A model generated the notes under the pieces. The model did no database searches. It had not been told where the DNA came from and saw only the letters and a list, made by a program, of their open reading frames with translations. From Stachybotrys elegans (Eukaryota; Ascomycota; Sordariomycetes; Hypocreales; Stachybotryaceae), in contig JAGPNK010000009.1 in NCBI GenBank assembly GCA_020746835.1, positions 1,364,001 through 1,428,000 on the forward strand: a DNA stretch of 64,000 nt, in the 5' to 3' direction. Shown here piece after piece: positions 1 through 11,275 of the stretch; the stretch's first letter is position 1, and each line of letters opens with the position of its first letter. The position numbers and the translations under genes are program-made.

Positions 1-1651
1 CCGCGAGATGATGGCCCTCAACTCCCGACTGGCACGGAAACCCAAGAAGAAGCCTGGCTGGTCCAAGGTCGTTAACACGTGCCGCCTGGCTTTGAGTTAC
101 AAATGCGACTACGCCTGGATCGATACCTGCTGCATCGATACCTCGAGCAGCGCCGAGCTGCAGGAGGCCATCAATTCCATGTTCCACTGGTATGAGCGCG
201 CCGAGATATGCTTCGTGCATCTGGAGGATGTAGCTGCCGACGAGGACTACAAGAAGCCAGACTGCTCTTTTCGGAAGAGCCGATGGTTCCGGAGAGGTTG
301 GACGCTCCAAGAAATGCTTGCCCCAGGTACCCTCGTTTTCTACGACACAGCGTGGAGCGTCATCTCAGACAAGGACGACGAAGATCTACGCACCATCATC
401 ACGGAAATTACCGGCATTGACGACTACTACCTGAGCCCTGGAAATAGAAAGCTCTTTGCCAATGCGCAGCAATGGTTGTCGCACGCAAGTGTGGCCGAAA
501 GGATGTCCTGGGCTGCGGGGAGAGAAACAACGCGCAAAGAAGACTTGGCTTATAGCCTGCTCGGGATATTCAACATCAACATGCCTATGCTTTACGGAGA
601 AGGAATGAAGGCATTCCAGAGATTACAAGAGGAGATCATGAAAATAGATGATGATTCCTCGTTATTGTGCTGGGGTTTTGATCGGCCCTCATACCAAACA
701 TCCGAATATGACGACGAGTCGTCTATTCTAGCAACACATCCTGATACCTTCAAGCACTGTCGGAACATCAAGCCGTGTGTTCTACCAGGCTTCGAGATAC
801 CGTCCTTTTCACTAAGCCAGCGCGGGCTTCGAATGCGAGCGCCTGTGCGAGACGACATTACACACGCACATCTCTCCTACGTGGTGCTAGGATGCGGAAC
901 AGACCGTGATCCTGAAAAGGCTGGGATGTCATTGATTGCTGTCCCACTAGTATCAAAGGATGCCTGCAGCAGTCGCTCTTCCGTGGGTGTGACGCAAGCA
1001 GGAGAGTATTTCCGTCCGACTTGGTGTCGGCCGACGCTTGTTTCTGCAGAGTTTCTTGCAAAAGCAGAAACCAGAGAGGTCCTTATTCGGCGACCTCCGA
1101 AGGAGCCCGTGACGATTCTCAGGTGCCCTTTCAGACTGCTGTTTCAGGACTCTATATCCTTCCAGGCTGCTAGCATTATCGCCATGTATCCGCCACAGCC
1201 ACTTCCTGGTGCTGTTGCCTGGCTTGGAAGACAATCCAGACACCAGTCCCCTGAGGGTCACATTGATGGATCTTACCAAGTCGATTATGAATACGCCCAG
1301 AAGGCCCATCGAAGCGAATTCAAAGAGGAGCTCCGCCATCGTGGAGATGTCCAGATTATGATCCACTTCCGCTTCCCGTCCAGAGGCTTCTTTCTCGTGA
1401 CGGTGGAGCTGAGCAACTTGACGGAGCAAAGGAAGTTTAGATGCCGCGTGTTTCGATGCTCTCAAGAGCTTGGGTTCGAAAATCTACATGCTCTGTCGAT
1501 ATCGCAGGACTATAGCCGGCTCCAGGGTTTGGCGTGCTCCCGGGATGAGGGAGGGTATTACTGTTTCAACATGGACGAGGAGTCAAGAATGAAGCTGGCG
1601 GTCATGTACACAAGTATGAGTGACATTGATAGGATAATCATTGGCGCGTAG
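1..1651 (+). CDS. HET-domain (heterokaryon incompatibility) protein, 5'-truncated by the window edge
   Basis: The frame is open from base 1, so the N-terminus lies outside the window. The first visible ATG at 8 is probably internal, because the usual start of a HET domain (the 'ILSHTW' part) is missing. Visible HET motifs are the YAWIDTCCID block at about residues 36-45, AINSMFHWY at 55-63, and WFRRGWTLQEMLAP at about 93-106. These are followed by the AERMSWAAGRETTRKEDLAYSLLGIF block and the MPMLYGEG motif. HET proteins trigger cell death when genetically different hyphae fuse. The C-terminal 300 residues, after the LLCWGF motif, resemble the variable tail of HET-E/HET-D-like proteins, but I see no NACHT or WD repeats there. 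The stop is TAG at 1649. The gene converges on the Ohr gene, 113 bp away. Confidence 0.9.
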   Translation, partial: REMMALNSRLARKPKKKPGWSKVVNTCRLALSYKCDYAWIDTCCIDTSSSAELQEAINSMFHWYERAEICFVHLEDVAADEDYKKPDCSFRKSRWFRRGWTLQEMLAPGTLVFYDTAWSVISDKDDEDLRTIITEITGIDDYYLSPGNRKLFANAQQWLSHASVAERMSWAAGRETTRKEDLAYSLLGIFNINMPMLYGEGMKAFQRLQEEIMKIDDDSSLLCWGFDRPSYQTSEYDDESSILATHPDTFKHCRNIKPCVLPGFEIPSFSLSQRGLRMRAPVRDDITHAHLSYVVLGCGTDRDPEKAGMSLIAVPLVSKDACSSRSSVGVTQAGEYFRPTWCRPTLVSAEFLAKAETREVLIRRPPKEPVTILRCPFRLLFQDSISFQAASIIAMYPPQPLPGAVAWLGRQSRHQSPEGHIDGSYQVDYEYAQKAHRSEFKEELRHRGDVQIMIHFRFPSRGFFLVTVELSNLTEQRKFRCRVFRCSQELGFENLHALSISQDYSRLQGLACSRDEGGYYCFNMDEESRMKLAVMYTSMSDIDRIIIGA

Positions 1652-1764
1652 GAACCTACAAGCAAAGGGAGGTGTGGAGGGGGAAAGCGTTGTTCATTGT
1701 ACATATTATATGGTGATTGCACACAGAAAGCAATTGTTACATCCATGGAACCATATTGAAGATC

Positions 1765-2304
1765 TTAGTCGAAGTGAACAACCTCGACACTGGTTGCCAC
1801 GTTGCCCTGCGTCGCTCTCGAATATGGGCATACTCTCTTCGCTTCCTCCACAACCTTCTGTAGATCTCCCTTATCCAAGCCCTTGACCTTGACCTTCATG
1901 TCCACGCGTAGTCCCATGTCAAGCGCCTTCATGTCACCAACGAGATACACCGTCGTCTCCACAATACTGTCCTCCACCTTGGTCGGCATGGTGATGCCCA
2001 TCTTGGCGGCGCAGGCATTCATAGCCGACTGGAAGCATGCTCCGTAGCCGGCGGCAAACAGCTCCTCAGGGTTCGTCTTGCCCCTATCTCCGGGGCCGCC
2101 TAGGGCTTTTGCCATGGTGAGGTCAACAACGAGGTTCTCGCCCTCAACATGTCCCTTGCGAGCGCCGACGACCTTGGCGTATGCCGAGTACAGTGTTGGT
2201 GCTGTTTCGGTGTTTAGGAACCGTCGGACTGGCACGGTGAGACGCGGAGCAGTCCGGGCTGCGGTCTGCCGGATGACGGGCTGGAGAGAGCGGAGGGCTG
2301 ACAT
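1765..2304 (-). CDS. Organic hydroperoxide resistance protein (Ohr/OsmC family), probably mitochondrial
   Basis: This is a 179-residue single-exon protein. It reduces organic and fatty-acid hydroperoxides with a reactive cysteine. The two family cysteines are present: C90 in the GYGACF motif and C159 in VCPYS. Upstream lies the NPEELFAAGYGAC signature, and the C-terminus GNVATSVEV is typical of Ohr. The Ohr core starts near residue 37. The preceding ~35 residues are rich in Arg, Ser, Ala and Thr and lack acidic residues until E33, which looks like a mitochondrial presequence. Ohr is mainly a bacterial family, recycled by lipoylated proteins; fungal copies with presequences fit that mitochondrial chemistry (inference). 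The ATG at 2304 is the first in frame. The gene is transcribed divergently from the DUF4246 gene. Confidence 0.9.
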   Translation of the reverse strand: MSALRSLQPVIRQTAARTAPRLTVPVRRFLNTETAPTLYSAYAKVVGARKGHVEGENLVVDLTMAKALGGPGDRGKTNPEELFAAGYGACFQSAMNACAAKMGITMPTKVEDSIVETTVYLVGDMKALDMGLRVDMKVKVKGLDKGDLQKVVEEAKRVCPYSRATQGNVATSVEVVHFD

Positions 2305-3138
2305 GTTAAACTTTGTGCAAGTATGAGAGGGAGGGGGTTTGGTTGCAAGTTGTTAGGTATTGATGTAATGACAGAGTATCTTGAGGATGATTGAAAGAAA
2401 TGCGCTTCATATGCCAGCACAAGCAATCAACTACGTCACGATTCGCTGTGATTCAGTTTTAGTGTCCGCATCATCGACGCAACCAGCCGCCCTATTCCAA
2501 TTCTAATTCCGATGGCAATGTCAACGTAAACCAATGTCAAATCGAGATGAATTTCAGCCATGTACACGACTCGAGTTATCCAATCGCAACCAAGCGGGAA
2601 GCGTGCCTTTTGGGTAAAGGTTTCTGATATTACTCTCAGCTTCGATGCCAAATACTCCACGTATAAAACACGCCAACTATATCAACCCATTTCGAGACTG
2701 GTGGCCATGAAAATTTACTAAGTTGTACTACTCGTCACACGAAAGAAGTAAAATATTACTGTTTCCATTCCAGCACCGCAGCAGCATCGCAACAGGCAGA
2801 GTCGCACCGCAAATAAGTATCCGTGCTTCCTCAATGATTGCTGCCGGATCCACTCTGGGCCTGCCAATCACGCCCATTCGGCCCGCCCTTTTTGGCGTCG
2901 CGGCATGTTGGACCGAAGTTTAGAATCTCAACTGACTTTCCGCCTCCAACAAAGCATCGTGTTTCTTGTCTTCCAAGAGCTCACAAGGATTCCTATATAA
3001 AACTTCTGCACCGATGGCAACTCGTCATATGAAATCACGTGCTAGTCACCTGATATCCGAATCCCTGCATGCTTGTCTTGCCCCTTTTGATCCACTCTTT
3101 ACTTGATCCTCATCCTCGCACAGCAGCCTGCTCGAGCC
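2305..3138. promoter_or_regulatory. Divergent intergenic promoter region between Ohr and DUF4246 genes
   Basis: These 834 bp separate two divergent start codons and so must hold both promoters. On the + strand a TATA-like element (TATATAAAA) lies at 2994-3002, about 140 bp before the ATG at 3139. No convincing open reading frame or RNA gene is visible here. Confidence 0.5.
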
Positions 3139-5268
3139 ATGTCGCCGACCACGTTCCATCGTTTGCGCTGCGGCATCAATGCAACCCGCATCGTCTTCCG
3201 GCATCTTTCGCATAAGGGTATGGGAATGAGCAACCGATGCCCACGGACATTGCGATTCTACAGCACCCAACTCATGCCTCTCAACCATCAGTACCCCGGA
3301 CTCGGGGAGCCTCTACGCTTCACCGATTCGGCATCAACCGAGAATGTCTGGTATCCAATTGGTACGTATGGCGATGCCTCAGGGGCCATATCCGATATGC
3401 TCCTTGTCCGCGAAGTCGCCATGATGATCGTCATGGATCGTCTTACCGACAAGCCTGACTGGCACATCAAAGTATTCAACCAAGATATTGTCGCCAAGTG
3501 GAAGGCAGAAGCTCTTGCATTCCCCGTCGATTCCATATACGATGAGATTGGCATTGGTTCTGTCCCCGAACCGCCTAGACTCAAAACTATTCTCGATGAA
3601 GCCTGCCTAGACTATGTACTATGACCCCTTCATTGCCGCCGTCCCGACTGTGGAATTGGCATTTGAGCTTCTTATCTAACCAAACGCCTTCAGGTCATAC
3701 AAGAGTTGCGGTCCAAGGCGGAATACTTCAAAAAGACAGGTCTCGTGCCAACCTTGGACGCCTCGGCCTCCATTGCTAAGTCGGATACACTAGTCGATGA
3801 AGCCTTGAGGGACGAGCTCAAGTCTGCCTTTGCCAAACTCAAGAAAGATCAAGAGAATGACCCAGACTGGCACCCCAGAAGCAACAATCGAGTTCGCAAT
3901 CTCGTTCATCCTTCACTCTTCCCCCTAGTCTATGGACGAACCCCCGTTATCAAGGAGGAACTTGTCGGCGCCAGCCCCGACACCCCAGAGCTCTGGGCCG
4001 GAAAGGGAGACGTAATTCCGCGGCCTCCTGACGCCCCAGAGCCTTTGCTTTACGGAGCAGCCATCGACCCTGCCATGTGGTCATCTGACTACCAGTGGCT
4101 ACCTGCTAACGTTTCACTCCTTGAGGACGGATCTGTCAAGTTTACGAGTTATGTGAACAACCTACACCCCGGAAAGTATCAGGACATATATCGCACATTG
4201 GAAAAGTTGATTTCCAAGTCTCTTCCAGCGTGGGACTTGTGTCTGGCTCAATGGGAGAGACACGAACCGGAATCCGCGGGTAGAACCAGACCTCGATTTC
4301 CTATCCCGCGAAACCCCGAGTCAGTACATGTCATGACGCTTATTATAAAGTTCAAGGCCCATCGCCGAGCTGACACTATCCCCAGTGACTTAAACCCCGA
4401 AAATTGGAATCCATCATGCCCCGAGGGTTTCGATCCGTCTTCCTTAGTAGGCAAGAACCACTACCAATGCGAGGAGTATGATTATGAGGACCCCCGCGTG
4501 GTGCACTGGTCTGAGATTCGTGAGCCGGTCCAACCTTCACCGCCGCCATTCGAACCCTGGCCTTACGGCGTCAAGCCTGGCCGCTCTTTGCGGGAGCAGT
4601 TCGCTGGAACGGGTCTACAGATCATCGTGAAAATGGCTTCAATAGAACTCACACCAGGAACAAATCCAGTCTCACCCCCGGGAGGCTTGCATATAGAGGG
4701 CATGATGAACGAGCACATTGTTGCCACGGCACTCTACTACGTCGACGTTGAGAATCTTGAACCGTCTCCTCGATTAAATTTTGAAATCAGAACTACTTAT
4801 GATCAGCATGAGAGACAGCAGCGTGTTGGTCAAGACCGTTATCACTGGCTTGAGAGAGTGCATGGGGTTGCCCTCAGCACTGACAACGGGGCGTGTGTTC
4901 AGCCGTATGGGAGCGTCGAGGCGCGTCGGGGCAGGTTGTTGGCATTTCCCAACGTATTTCTGCACAGCGCGGATGGATATGGCTTGAGGGACAAGACAAA
5001 GCCTGGTTCGAGGCAGTTGGTGGCCTTGTGGCTCGTGGACCCCTTGAGGAGGATCATCAGCACAGCGAACATCCCCCCACAACAGGAATCCTGGTGGCCC
5101 GACGGAAGGATTTCTCAGGATGGCGAGGGGGTGAAGGCTATGAGTCTAGAAGAGGCCAAGATGCATCGGGAGAAGCTAATGGATGAAAGATCAGCGTTTC
5201 GAGAAGGAGATGAGCCGCATCGGGGGAATCGGCTAGACGGTAATACTTATAGCTTTTGCGAGCACTAG
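3139..5268 (+). CDS. DUF4246 family protein (PF14033)
   Basis: Two exons, 3139-3615 and 3694-5268, encode 683 residues. The 78-bp intron (GTACTA...TTCAG, with a CTAAC branch near 3676) is phase 0 and restores one frame across an in-frame TGA at 3622. The start at 3139 (GCCATGT context) is the first ATG in frame. The family match is the block WSSDYQWLPANVSLLEDG and the following YVNNLHP...Y...LEKLISKSLPAWD stretch. Further on come GLHIEGMMNEHIVATALYY and LLAFPNVFLHS...R. The H-x-E pair in LHIEG, a later His in FLHS and a downstream Arg are arranged like a Fe(II)/2-oxoglutarate oxygenase cupin. That activity is inference; the family has no established function. No signal peptide is seen. Confidence 0.85.
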
Positions 5269-6033
5269 TACCGGCGGTCTGCTTGTATACCCTCCACATA
5301 GAAAAGTCTATCATGACGTAAATATATTGAACATGTCGAATCTTTTACGACACAGATTCCAGAGCATAGAGATAAGGGCTACAGAGGACACAAATCTGGG
5401 CAAGACATATTTAGCATATCGATTCTAGAGTGGACAGTGACAGAACAATGACAAGACAGAAATAATTTTTTCTCAATTTGGGAGCTTAAAGTGCTGCTAT
5501 CCGCCCATCTTCAGAGGTACTGCATCTGTGACTGCTCGTGCAGTTAGGAAATACAGTTCAACATCCATGAACCCAATTACATAGAAGTTTTTTGTGTAAA
5601 GTCGTGAATATGGAAGAGATATTGGCACTCGTCATTTCCAAACCGCTGAAGACCTCCCTATTCTCCATGATGAAGAATAGTACGGCGCTCGGCCCAACAT
5701 ACCGTCGGTTTGCGTAGACACATGGTCGTTACCCAAGAGGCACTTTCAAGGTATTCAGCAGGACGTCACGCTTATTGTGCGTCGCAAACCCCAAAATTGC
5801 TCCAGCCTACGCCAGGGCTGTCACTCATGTCTTCCCGCAATGTATAAAATTTTGATTAGGGTCTACTCTACTGGATGGCTGGATTGACAACTAGCTATGA
5901 CCTGAAAGAAGGAGCGTAACCTGATCATCTACGCATACCACTGGGAGAAGGAATAAAATATTAATACACTTGAGTAGAAATTACACGGATTCATATCAAG
6001 AGTTTCCTGCTACTTCTCAAGGGCTGTGATTCT
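5269..6033. other. Intergenic, convergent 3' regions
   Basis: These 765 bp lie between the tail-to-tail DUF4246 and subtilase genes. The stretch is AT-richer than the flanking exons. I see no gene, repeat or RNA in it. Confidence 0.6.
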
Positions 6034-8861
6034 CTAACCACTCGCCTCATCATATTTTATGTGGAAAGGGGTTGTTTTGACGACGACCCAGTCCTCCTCT
6101 GTGCCTATCTCACCAAATATCCGCAGCACGCTGAGAACTAGCTGATATCGCCCCTCAGGTGCGTAATTTCCATTGCCCAGGAGACCATCCCAAAGAATAG
6201 GGAAGTACCCTCGGTATGACCAAGAAAGGGGAAAGCCGGGTAGCTGGCCAATTGACGTGAAACCATGAACCTCAACAGTAGACGCCGGAGGGCACGAGGT
6301 CAGGGGCACAACGTGAACATTAACTAAGCGTGAGCCCCAAGGTTGCTCCCAGAGCATCATAGGATAATAATAGGTGCCTATTGGCTGGTCTTGACCGGTC
6401 CCGGGTGGGGGGAGAACAAAGGACGTGTTTTGAGGGATGGGAGGGTCCTCGACGGTATAGAAACCATCGGTGCTTATAACTCGCGCGTCTCTGACTATTT
6501 CCGCATCGTATAGTGATCCTGTAAGACCAATATATGGCATAGAGAGCGAGATGTCAGAGGACGAATTGATAGCAATATAGCCTGACCAGAGTGGCATACG
6601 CGTGTTGTCAATGTTTATAGGAACACTTGATACCACCTCGATGGTTACCGATTCTCCGGGGCTGAGAGTGACAGTGGACTGACTAAATGCAATCTGAGCG
6701 TGGCCATCAACGTACTCGAAGGGCCAGAATGCCGCGGAGGCGGCATTAACGTCAAGACTGTAGAGAGATCGGGTGGGTACATGAGTGAACTCATAGTTGT
6801 TGGACTGGTTGCCAGTATTGGAAAGCGTAAAATTGAGTGATCCCGGTGCGTTGCTTGTGTCGTTGAACGATAGACTTGGTGAATCAAGAATCGTAATGGC
6901 ATGGATAGCATCCCAAACTTGAATTAGGCCGGCGCCTTGATGAGTCGGGGATGCCAACCAGTCAAAATAGCCAGGCTGGCCCCCATATTGATACAGCTGT
7001 GGTTTTGCAGTCGAAGATAGCAGGTTCTCTATCAATCGTGGCTCAAGCGTCTGGCGCGCTTCCGCGACGAGGGCAAAGGCACCGGCAGCGAAAGCAGAAG
7101 CCAACGATGTCCCGGAGTCGACAAGATAGCTGCCAAAGTAGGTTGGGAAAGTGGTTAGAACATTGTCTCCTGGCGCCCCGAATTGCGGTTTCATGTGCAT
7201 CTCGAAAGTTGGGCCGGAGGTTGAGAAGGGGCTGACGGACCCGCCAGTATCTGGATTGGGTAGGTTGACATAGCGAACTTCCGAGTCAAAGGGACTGTGA
7301 ATCCTGGTGGCCACCTGAGAGTTGGAACTGAGGGCAGCGATCCATGTCTCGCCAACTGAACGTGTGACCATGCCGACTCCATCGATGCCTTCCAAGTCTG
7401 TGATGTCAAAATACTCGAGTGATTCCGTCTGGCTGTACAAGAGGAAGAAGCGGGCTCCTCTGGCTACCAGATGAATGGCTTTTAGTCGAATGTCACAGCC
7501 GCCTTCTCGGACTAGAACCTGGAAGTCTTGTAGATTCGGCGTATCATCCGGTAGGGGCTCGCAAGCGTCGGCAGTGATGTTTGTATCGAGGCTGGTAGCC
7601 CACAAGGGCCGCGGAACACCATCGAACCTTGCTGGCTCAGACCACTCGTAGAGGAAGGAAACCTCGCTGCCGTTGTCCACGGTATAGTAGGCAACTGACA
7701 GAGGATAAGGAATCTCATTGTTGATGAAAGAGGCCACAGCAGTGACGCCCTCACCGCTTGCCGGTGCTTGGGCATCGAAAAGACCGTAGGTACCCTCATC
7801 ACCGGCACCTACAATGCAAGCAACGCCCTTGTCAACAATTCGGCTTACCGCCACAGCAAGAGGATCGCCAGCCCAGCCGGAGTATCCCACAGCGTACATG
7901 TGGATGACATTGGCTCCATCTTCATATGCCCTGTTGAGTGCTGCAAGTTGTACCTCGTTGGTTGTGCGAACACCACTCAGCCCAGGGCAGCCAAAAATGC
8001 GATAAGCGGTAAGAGAAGCTCCGGGGGCGACCCCGAGAAGCCCCATCTCGTTTTCCTGTGCTGCAATAATGCCAGCCACCTCCGTGCCATGACCCTCGCA
8101 ATCCATTGGGTCGTCGTCAGGCATAGGTTGGTTAAAGCCGTCAAAGTCATCACCCACCAAGTCGAAGCCTCCATTGACTAGGCAGCCTTGGCCGAAGCAA
8201 CCACCAAGAGCGGGATGGTTATAGTCGATCTGCAACACGGTCAGTTTGGTGACAGGCGTATGAGGATTAAAAGGACTTGCTCACCCCAGTATCTATGACG
8301 GCAATCGTGATATCACGGCCAGTAATTCCTTCCGTATGCACCTTGTCCACTTGGGTCATGACATGAGGCGAGTATCCAGAGCCGGGCTCATTAACCTGGC
8401 GTCTTCTTGAGGGCGTGGAGTCAGAGCCAAAGTGTTGCCTAGTTGTAAAGTCCCGAGCGGTAGTATTGTGCCGCTTGGCCGGTTCCGGACGAGACATGGT
8501 TCTCACAGGCCAAACATTTTTGACCGACGGAAGTCTGGCAATCTGTGCCATGGCTGCCTCGGCATTGTCGCCGTCTTCCAGCTGGATAGAGGCGCCCTTG
8601 AAAAGCCCAAAATCGAGGCGCATTCGCATATCGTACTGGGGCTGAGCCTCGCTTCGAAAGTTGTCATCGTTCTGCAGGAGTTAGCTCAACTAATATGGCA
8701 CTTTGACACATTGCTTATTTTACCCGACCGTCCTCGTACTCAATGATGTAGGCTCCGGGGATTGTTTCCACAAGCATCCCACCACCGCGGGCTGGCTCAC
8801 GGCTCGCATATCCAACTGCGGCAGCGGCCAGAAGTGATACAAGACACGACGCACGCACCAT
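6034..8861 (-). CDS. Large secreted subtilase (S8, Vpr-like, with PA-type insert)
   Basis: Three exons (8861-8724, 8671-8285, 8229-6034) separated by introns of 52 and 55 bp give 906 residues; all junctions are phase 0. The N-terminus has a signal peptide of about 19 residues (LVSLLAAAAVGYA core) and an I9-like propeptide. The catalytic triad is visible as D173 in AVIDTG, H222 in CEGHGTEVAG and S550 in DSGTSLASAF. The roughly 330-residue gap between His and Ser holds a protease-associated (PA)-like insert at about 340-480. The 300-residue C-terminal part is beta-rich and Fn3-like. This architecture is that of Bacillus Vpr and of the 'bacterial-like' subtilisins (Pr1C type) of hypocrealean fungi. 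It probably degrades extracellular protein. The ATG at 8861 is chosen because it begins the signal peptide. Confidence 0.9.
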
Positions 8862-10073
8862 AGTAGCTACAGCAGGGAACAAGTGATGGCTTGAACACCA
8901 AGTAGCTCATGTGTCAGAGCGAGCTGCTTAAATATGTAATTGCACAGCGTCTACTCCGTATTAACACTTACTTACAGTAATCCTAAATAGATCATCCACA
9001 ACAATACGAGCCTTGGCGTATTCATCAGGGTAGTACTTCCTACGTCTACGGAATAATGACGTTCCTTGGTATGGAGTAAATGATGAGATGATTGGTCTAC
9101 CAGGCTTCAACTCCCTCTGTTTCGGGGCGTGTACCCGAATTTTCCTTCGCCAAGCGATAAAGGATTGCGGAAACGGTTGAACGAAAGCGAGCCTGTCACT
9201 TGTGTTCGCGTAAGTCTCCAATGAGGGGGCACGTGCTGAATAGGAACACAACCCTGTTAGCGAAGGTTCCAAGATCTGTCTCTTCTTTTATTGCTTGCTT
9301 ACTATCAGCACTATAGAGGCCAATATAATGATAGAGTAGTTGCATACAGTGAGGAAAAAAGAATAATAGTATATACAAATAATAGTAGCCCTACCACCTG
9401 CAGGACTAAAGAATAGAGTCAAATAAGAAAGGGATCATCAGACTGTAGCCAACGTCACCCGTTAGCCGAAGCCAGAGAACAATAAAGGGGCTACAGCAGT
9501 GGTAGCAAAAGCATATATAGCCAGGGGGGTCTGCGGTTAGCAGACTGGCCTCAATGTATATACCTACCGTTCATCGGCCTATTCATCTAGCCCTTATGTG
9601 TGTTCTAACGAGGCTTATGCTCCAACAAGGCTGGCCGAAGGTGCACGATGCTGGCGGAACTCCTCAGACTGCGTAGGCTCATGACGAAGAAGCATATGAC
9701 TGCTGTGGTTAACTTAGCTATAGCCATAAGTATCAAGCTTTTCTCAATCGAATTGTCTAACCAATTGTTATCTATTGATCTAATATTGTCTTTGTCGTCA
9801 GAGAGGGCCTTCTCGAGGTTCCTGGTCTGTATCCCATTTGGGCATACGAACGGGAAATCCCACATCATGACTGGACGCATTATGACTGCATTGATTGCAA
9901 GGGCACTGGGCACCACTTTTACTGTATATCCGCTCTCTACTACTTCCACTTCGGACGTACACCTCTTGATTTGAATGTGAGACCGCATAGATATACAAAT
10001 AGGACCTCGGCCCACCTGCCAAGCAGCCTCTCTTAATAAATCTTGTTCCTACACCTTTAGTGACAGCAACCAT
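8862..10073. other. Intergenic region without recognised gene
   Basis: These 1.2 kb contain the subtilase promoter and AT-richer sequence with several unconvincing frames on both strands. A minus-strand frame around 9605-10015 (136 codons) contains hydrophobic stretches but matches nothing I know. The 9-mer TACTCCGTA occurs at 8952-8960. It could be decayed repeat sequence. Confidence 0.4.
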
Positions 10074-10466
10074 TTAGGCATTGCCGCACATGTTTGAGCC
10101 GCATCCGTTCCTCGCCCAAACGCCAGAACTAAAGCCTTTGCACGCACTGGAGCTGGGCCATTGGCTTGTTGCCTTGCGGGTGTTGCAGTTCGAGTCTCCG
10201 CAGATAATCAAAGGACCGCAAGTACGGCTGCATTGAGCCTGGTCGCTCGAGATCCACATGGCTGAGTGGGATCCGGCAGGTCCTCTGTTTACGTCAGTTA
10301 CTGGACTGGAAGAACGATGTGAGACATACCCAATGGTCTGGTAAGATCCGACATTGACAGAGCCAGCATAGTTCTGGCAGTTTTGGTCATAGTAGAAATT
10401 GACCTGGCCGGCGGAACCAAGGCCGACGAAGCCGAGAGTCGCAATCAAAACAGTAGTGAAGTGCAT
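10074..10466 (-). CDS. Small secreted cysteine-rich protein
   Basis: The model has two exons, 10466-10330 and 10284-10074. It removes a 45-bp intron (GTATGT donor, CTGAC branch, ACAG acceptor) whose length is a multiple of three and which lacks a stop. The result is a 115-residue protein; reading straight through would give 130. A signal peptide of about 19 residues (hydrophobic TVLIATLGFVGLGSA) precedes a mature chain of about 95 residues with eight cysteines, enough for four disulfides. No known domain is recognised. Such proteins are typical secreted effector-like or antimicrobial candidates of fungi (inference). The intron removes the only segment free of Cys and Gly that interrupts the otherwise compact chain. 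Confidence 0.75.
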   Translation of the reverse strand: MHFTTVLIATLGFVGLGSAGQVNFYYDQNCQNYAGSVNVGSYQTIGYVSHRSSSPVTDVNRGPAGSHSAMWISSDQAQCSRTCGPLIICGDSNCNTRKATSQWPSSSACKGFSSGVWARNGCGSNMCGNA

Positions 10467-11275
10467 TTTGTAGAAGTTGAGGTTGGATGCTCAGTGTTGA
10501 GTTCTGAAGTGGTGAGCAGGCAAGTGGTATTTATATTCCCGACTCTTTTGACACTTGTCACACCCTTATTTGAACCAAGAATCTATTTTCGTTCTACCTT
10601 GAATTGGTAAGTCTGATAATATCGCTTTGTGTTGCTGGTACCCATGGTAAGCTGAACAAGTGTCGCTATTCTAAGAAGTTTCCACCGCCAATGAAAGATG
10701 ATGCCGGATACGGCATGTCAGATTCATCTGTCTGGTCCATTGCGCTCGTATCCATGGAAAATCCCCGCCGAGAATAGCAGCGGTGTAGAAGTGCCGGCAA
10801 GGCAATGAACTAAAAATCCTTTAATTCGTAAGCTACGCCCTATCTATTTAGGCGTGAAGCTAGTTTACCGTAGAACCAGTGATGGTAGTCCAATCAATTC
10901 TTGATCCACAGGCCTTAGATCCGGAGCTCGGCGTGGTTGGCGAAGGCTGGATATTATTGTACGTAAATCAGTAGTTACCATTACACATAGTCACCCTGAT
11001 GGACAAAATCGTTGGCAATAATGGTTTTGCCTCGAGACCACCGTTGAGAGAGCATTCTCTTGCTTCAGAGTGAGATTCCCGTGCTCCAGAGGTCTCAGCG
11101 TTCAGACAGCAGTTAAAGGCCAAACATAAAAATAATACGTAAAAGATCAAACCAAATCAACATATCCTAATTCCGATACTAATAGTGGTGGTTCGTGAGC
11201 GTACTATCCTATGCAAAAGAAATTCGAGCCGAAGAGTTTTGCAAATATTCGGCCTTCAGTCTACCACTGACTGCT
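10467..11275. other. Intergenic
   Basis: These 809 bp lie between the small secreted protein and the GMC gene, and include the TATA box listed separately. No other gene or repeat is evident. Confidence 0.5.
10528..10535 (-). promoter_or_regulatory. TATA box of the small cysteine-rich protein gene
   Basis: Read on the minus strand the sequence is TATAAATA, 62 bp before the ATG at 10466. A very similar element (also in a GGTATTTATAT context) stands before the carboxypeptidase gene at 49698. Confidence 0.5.
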
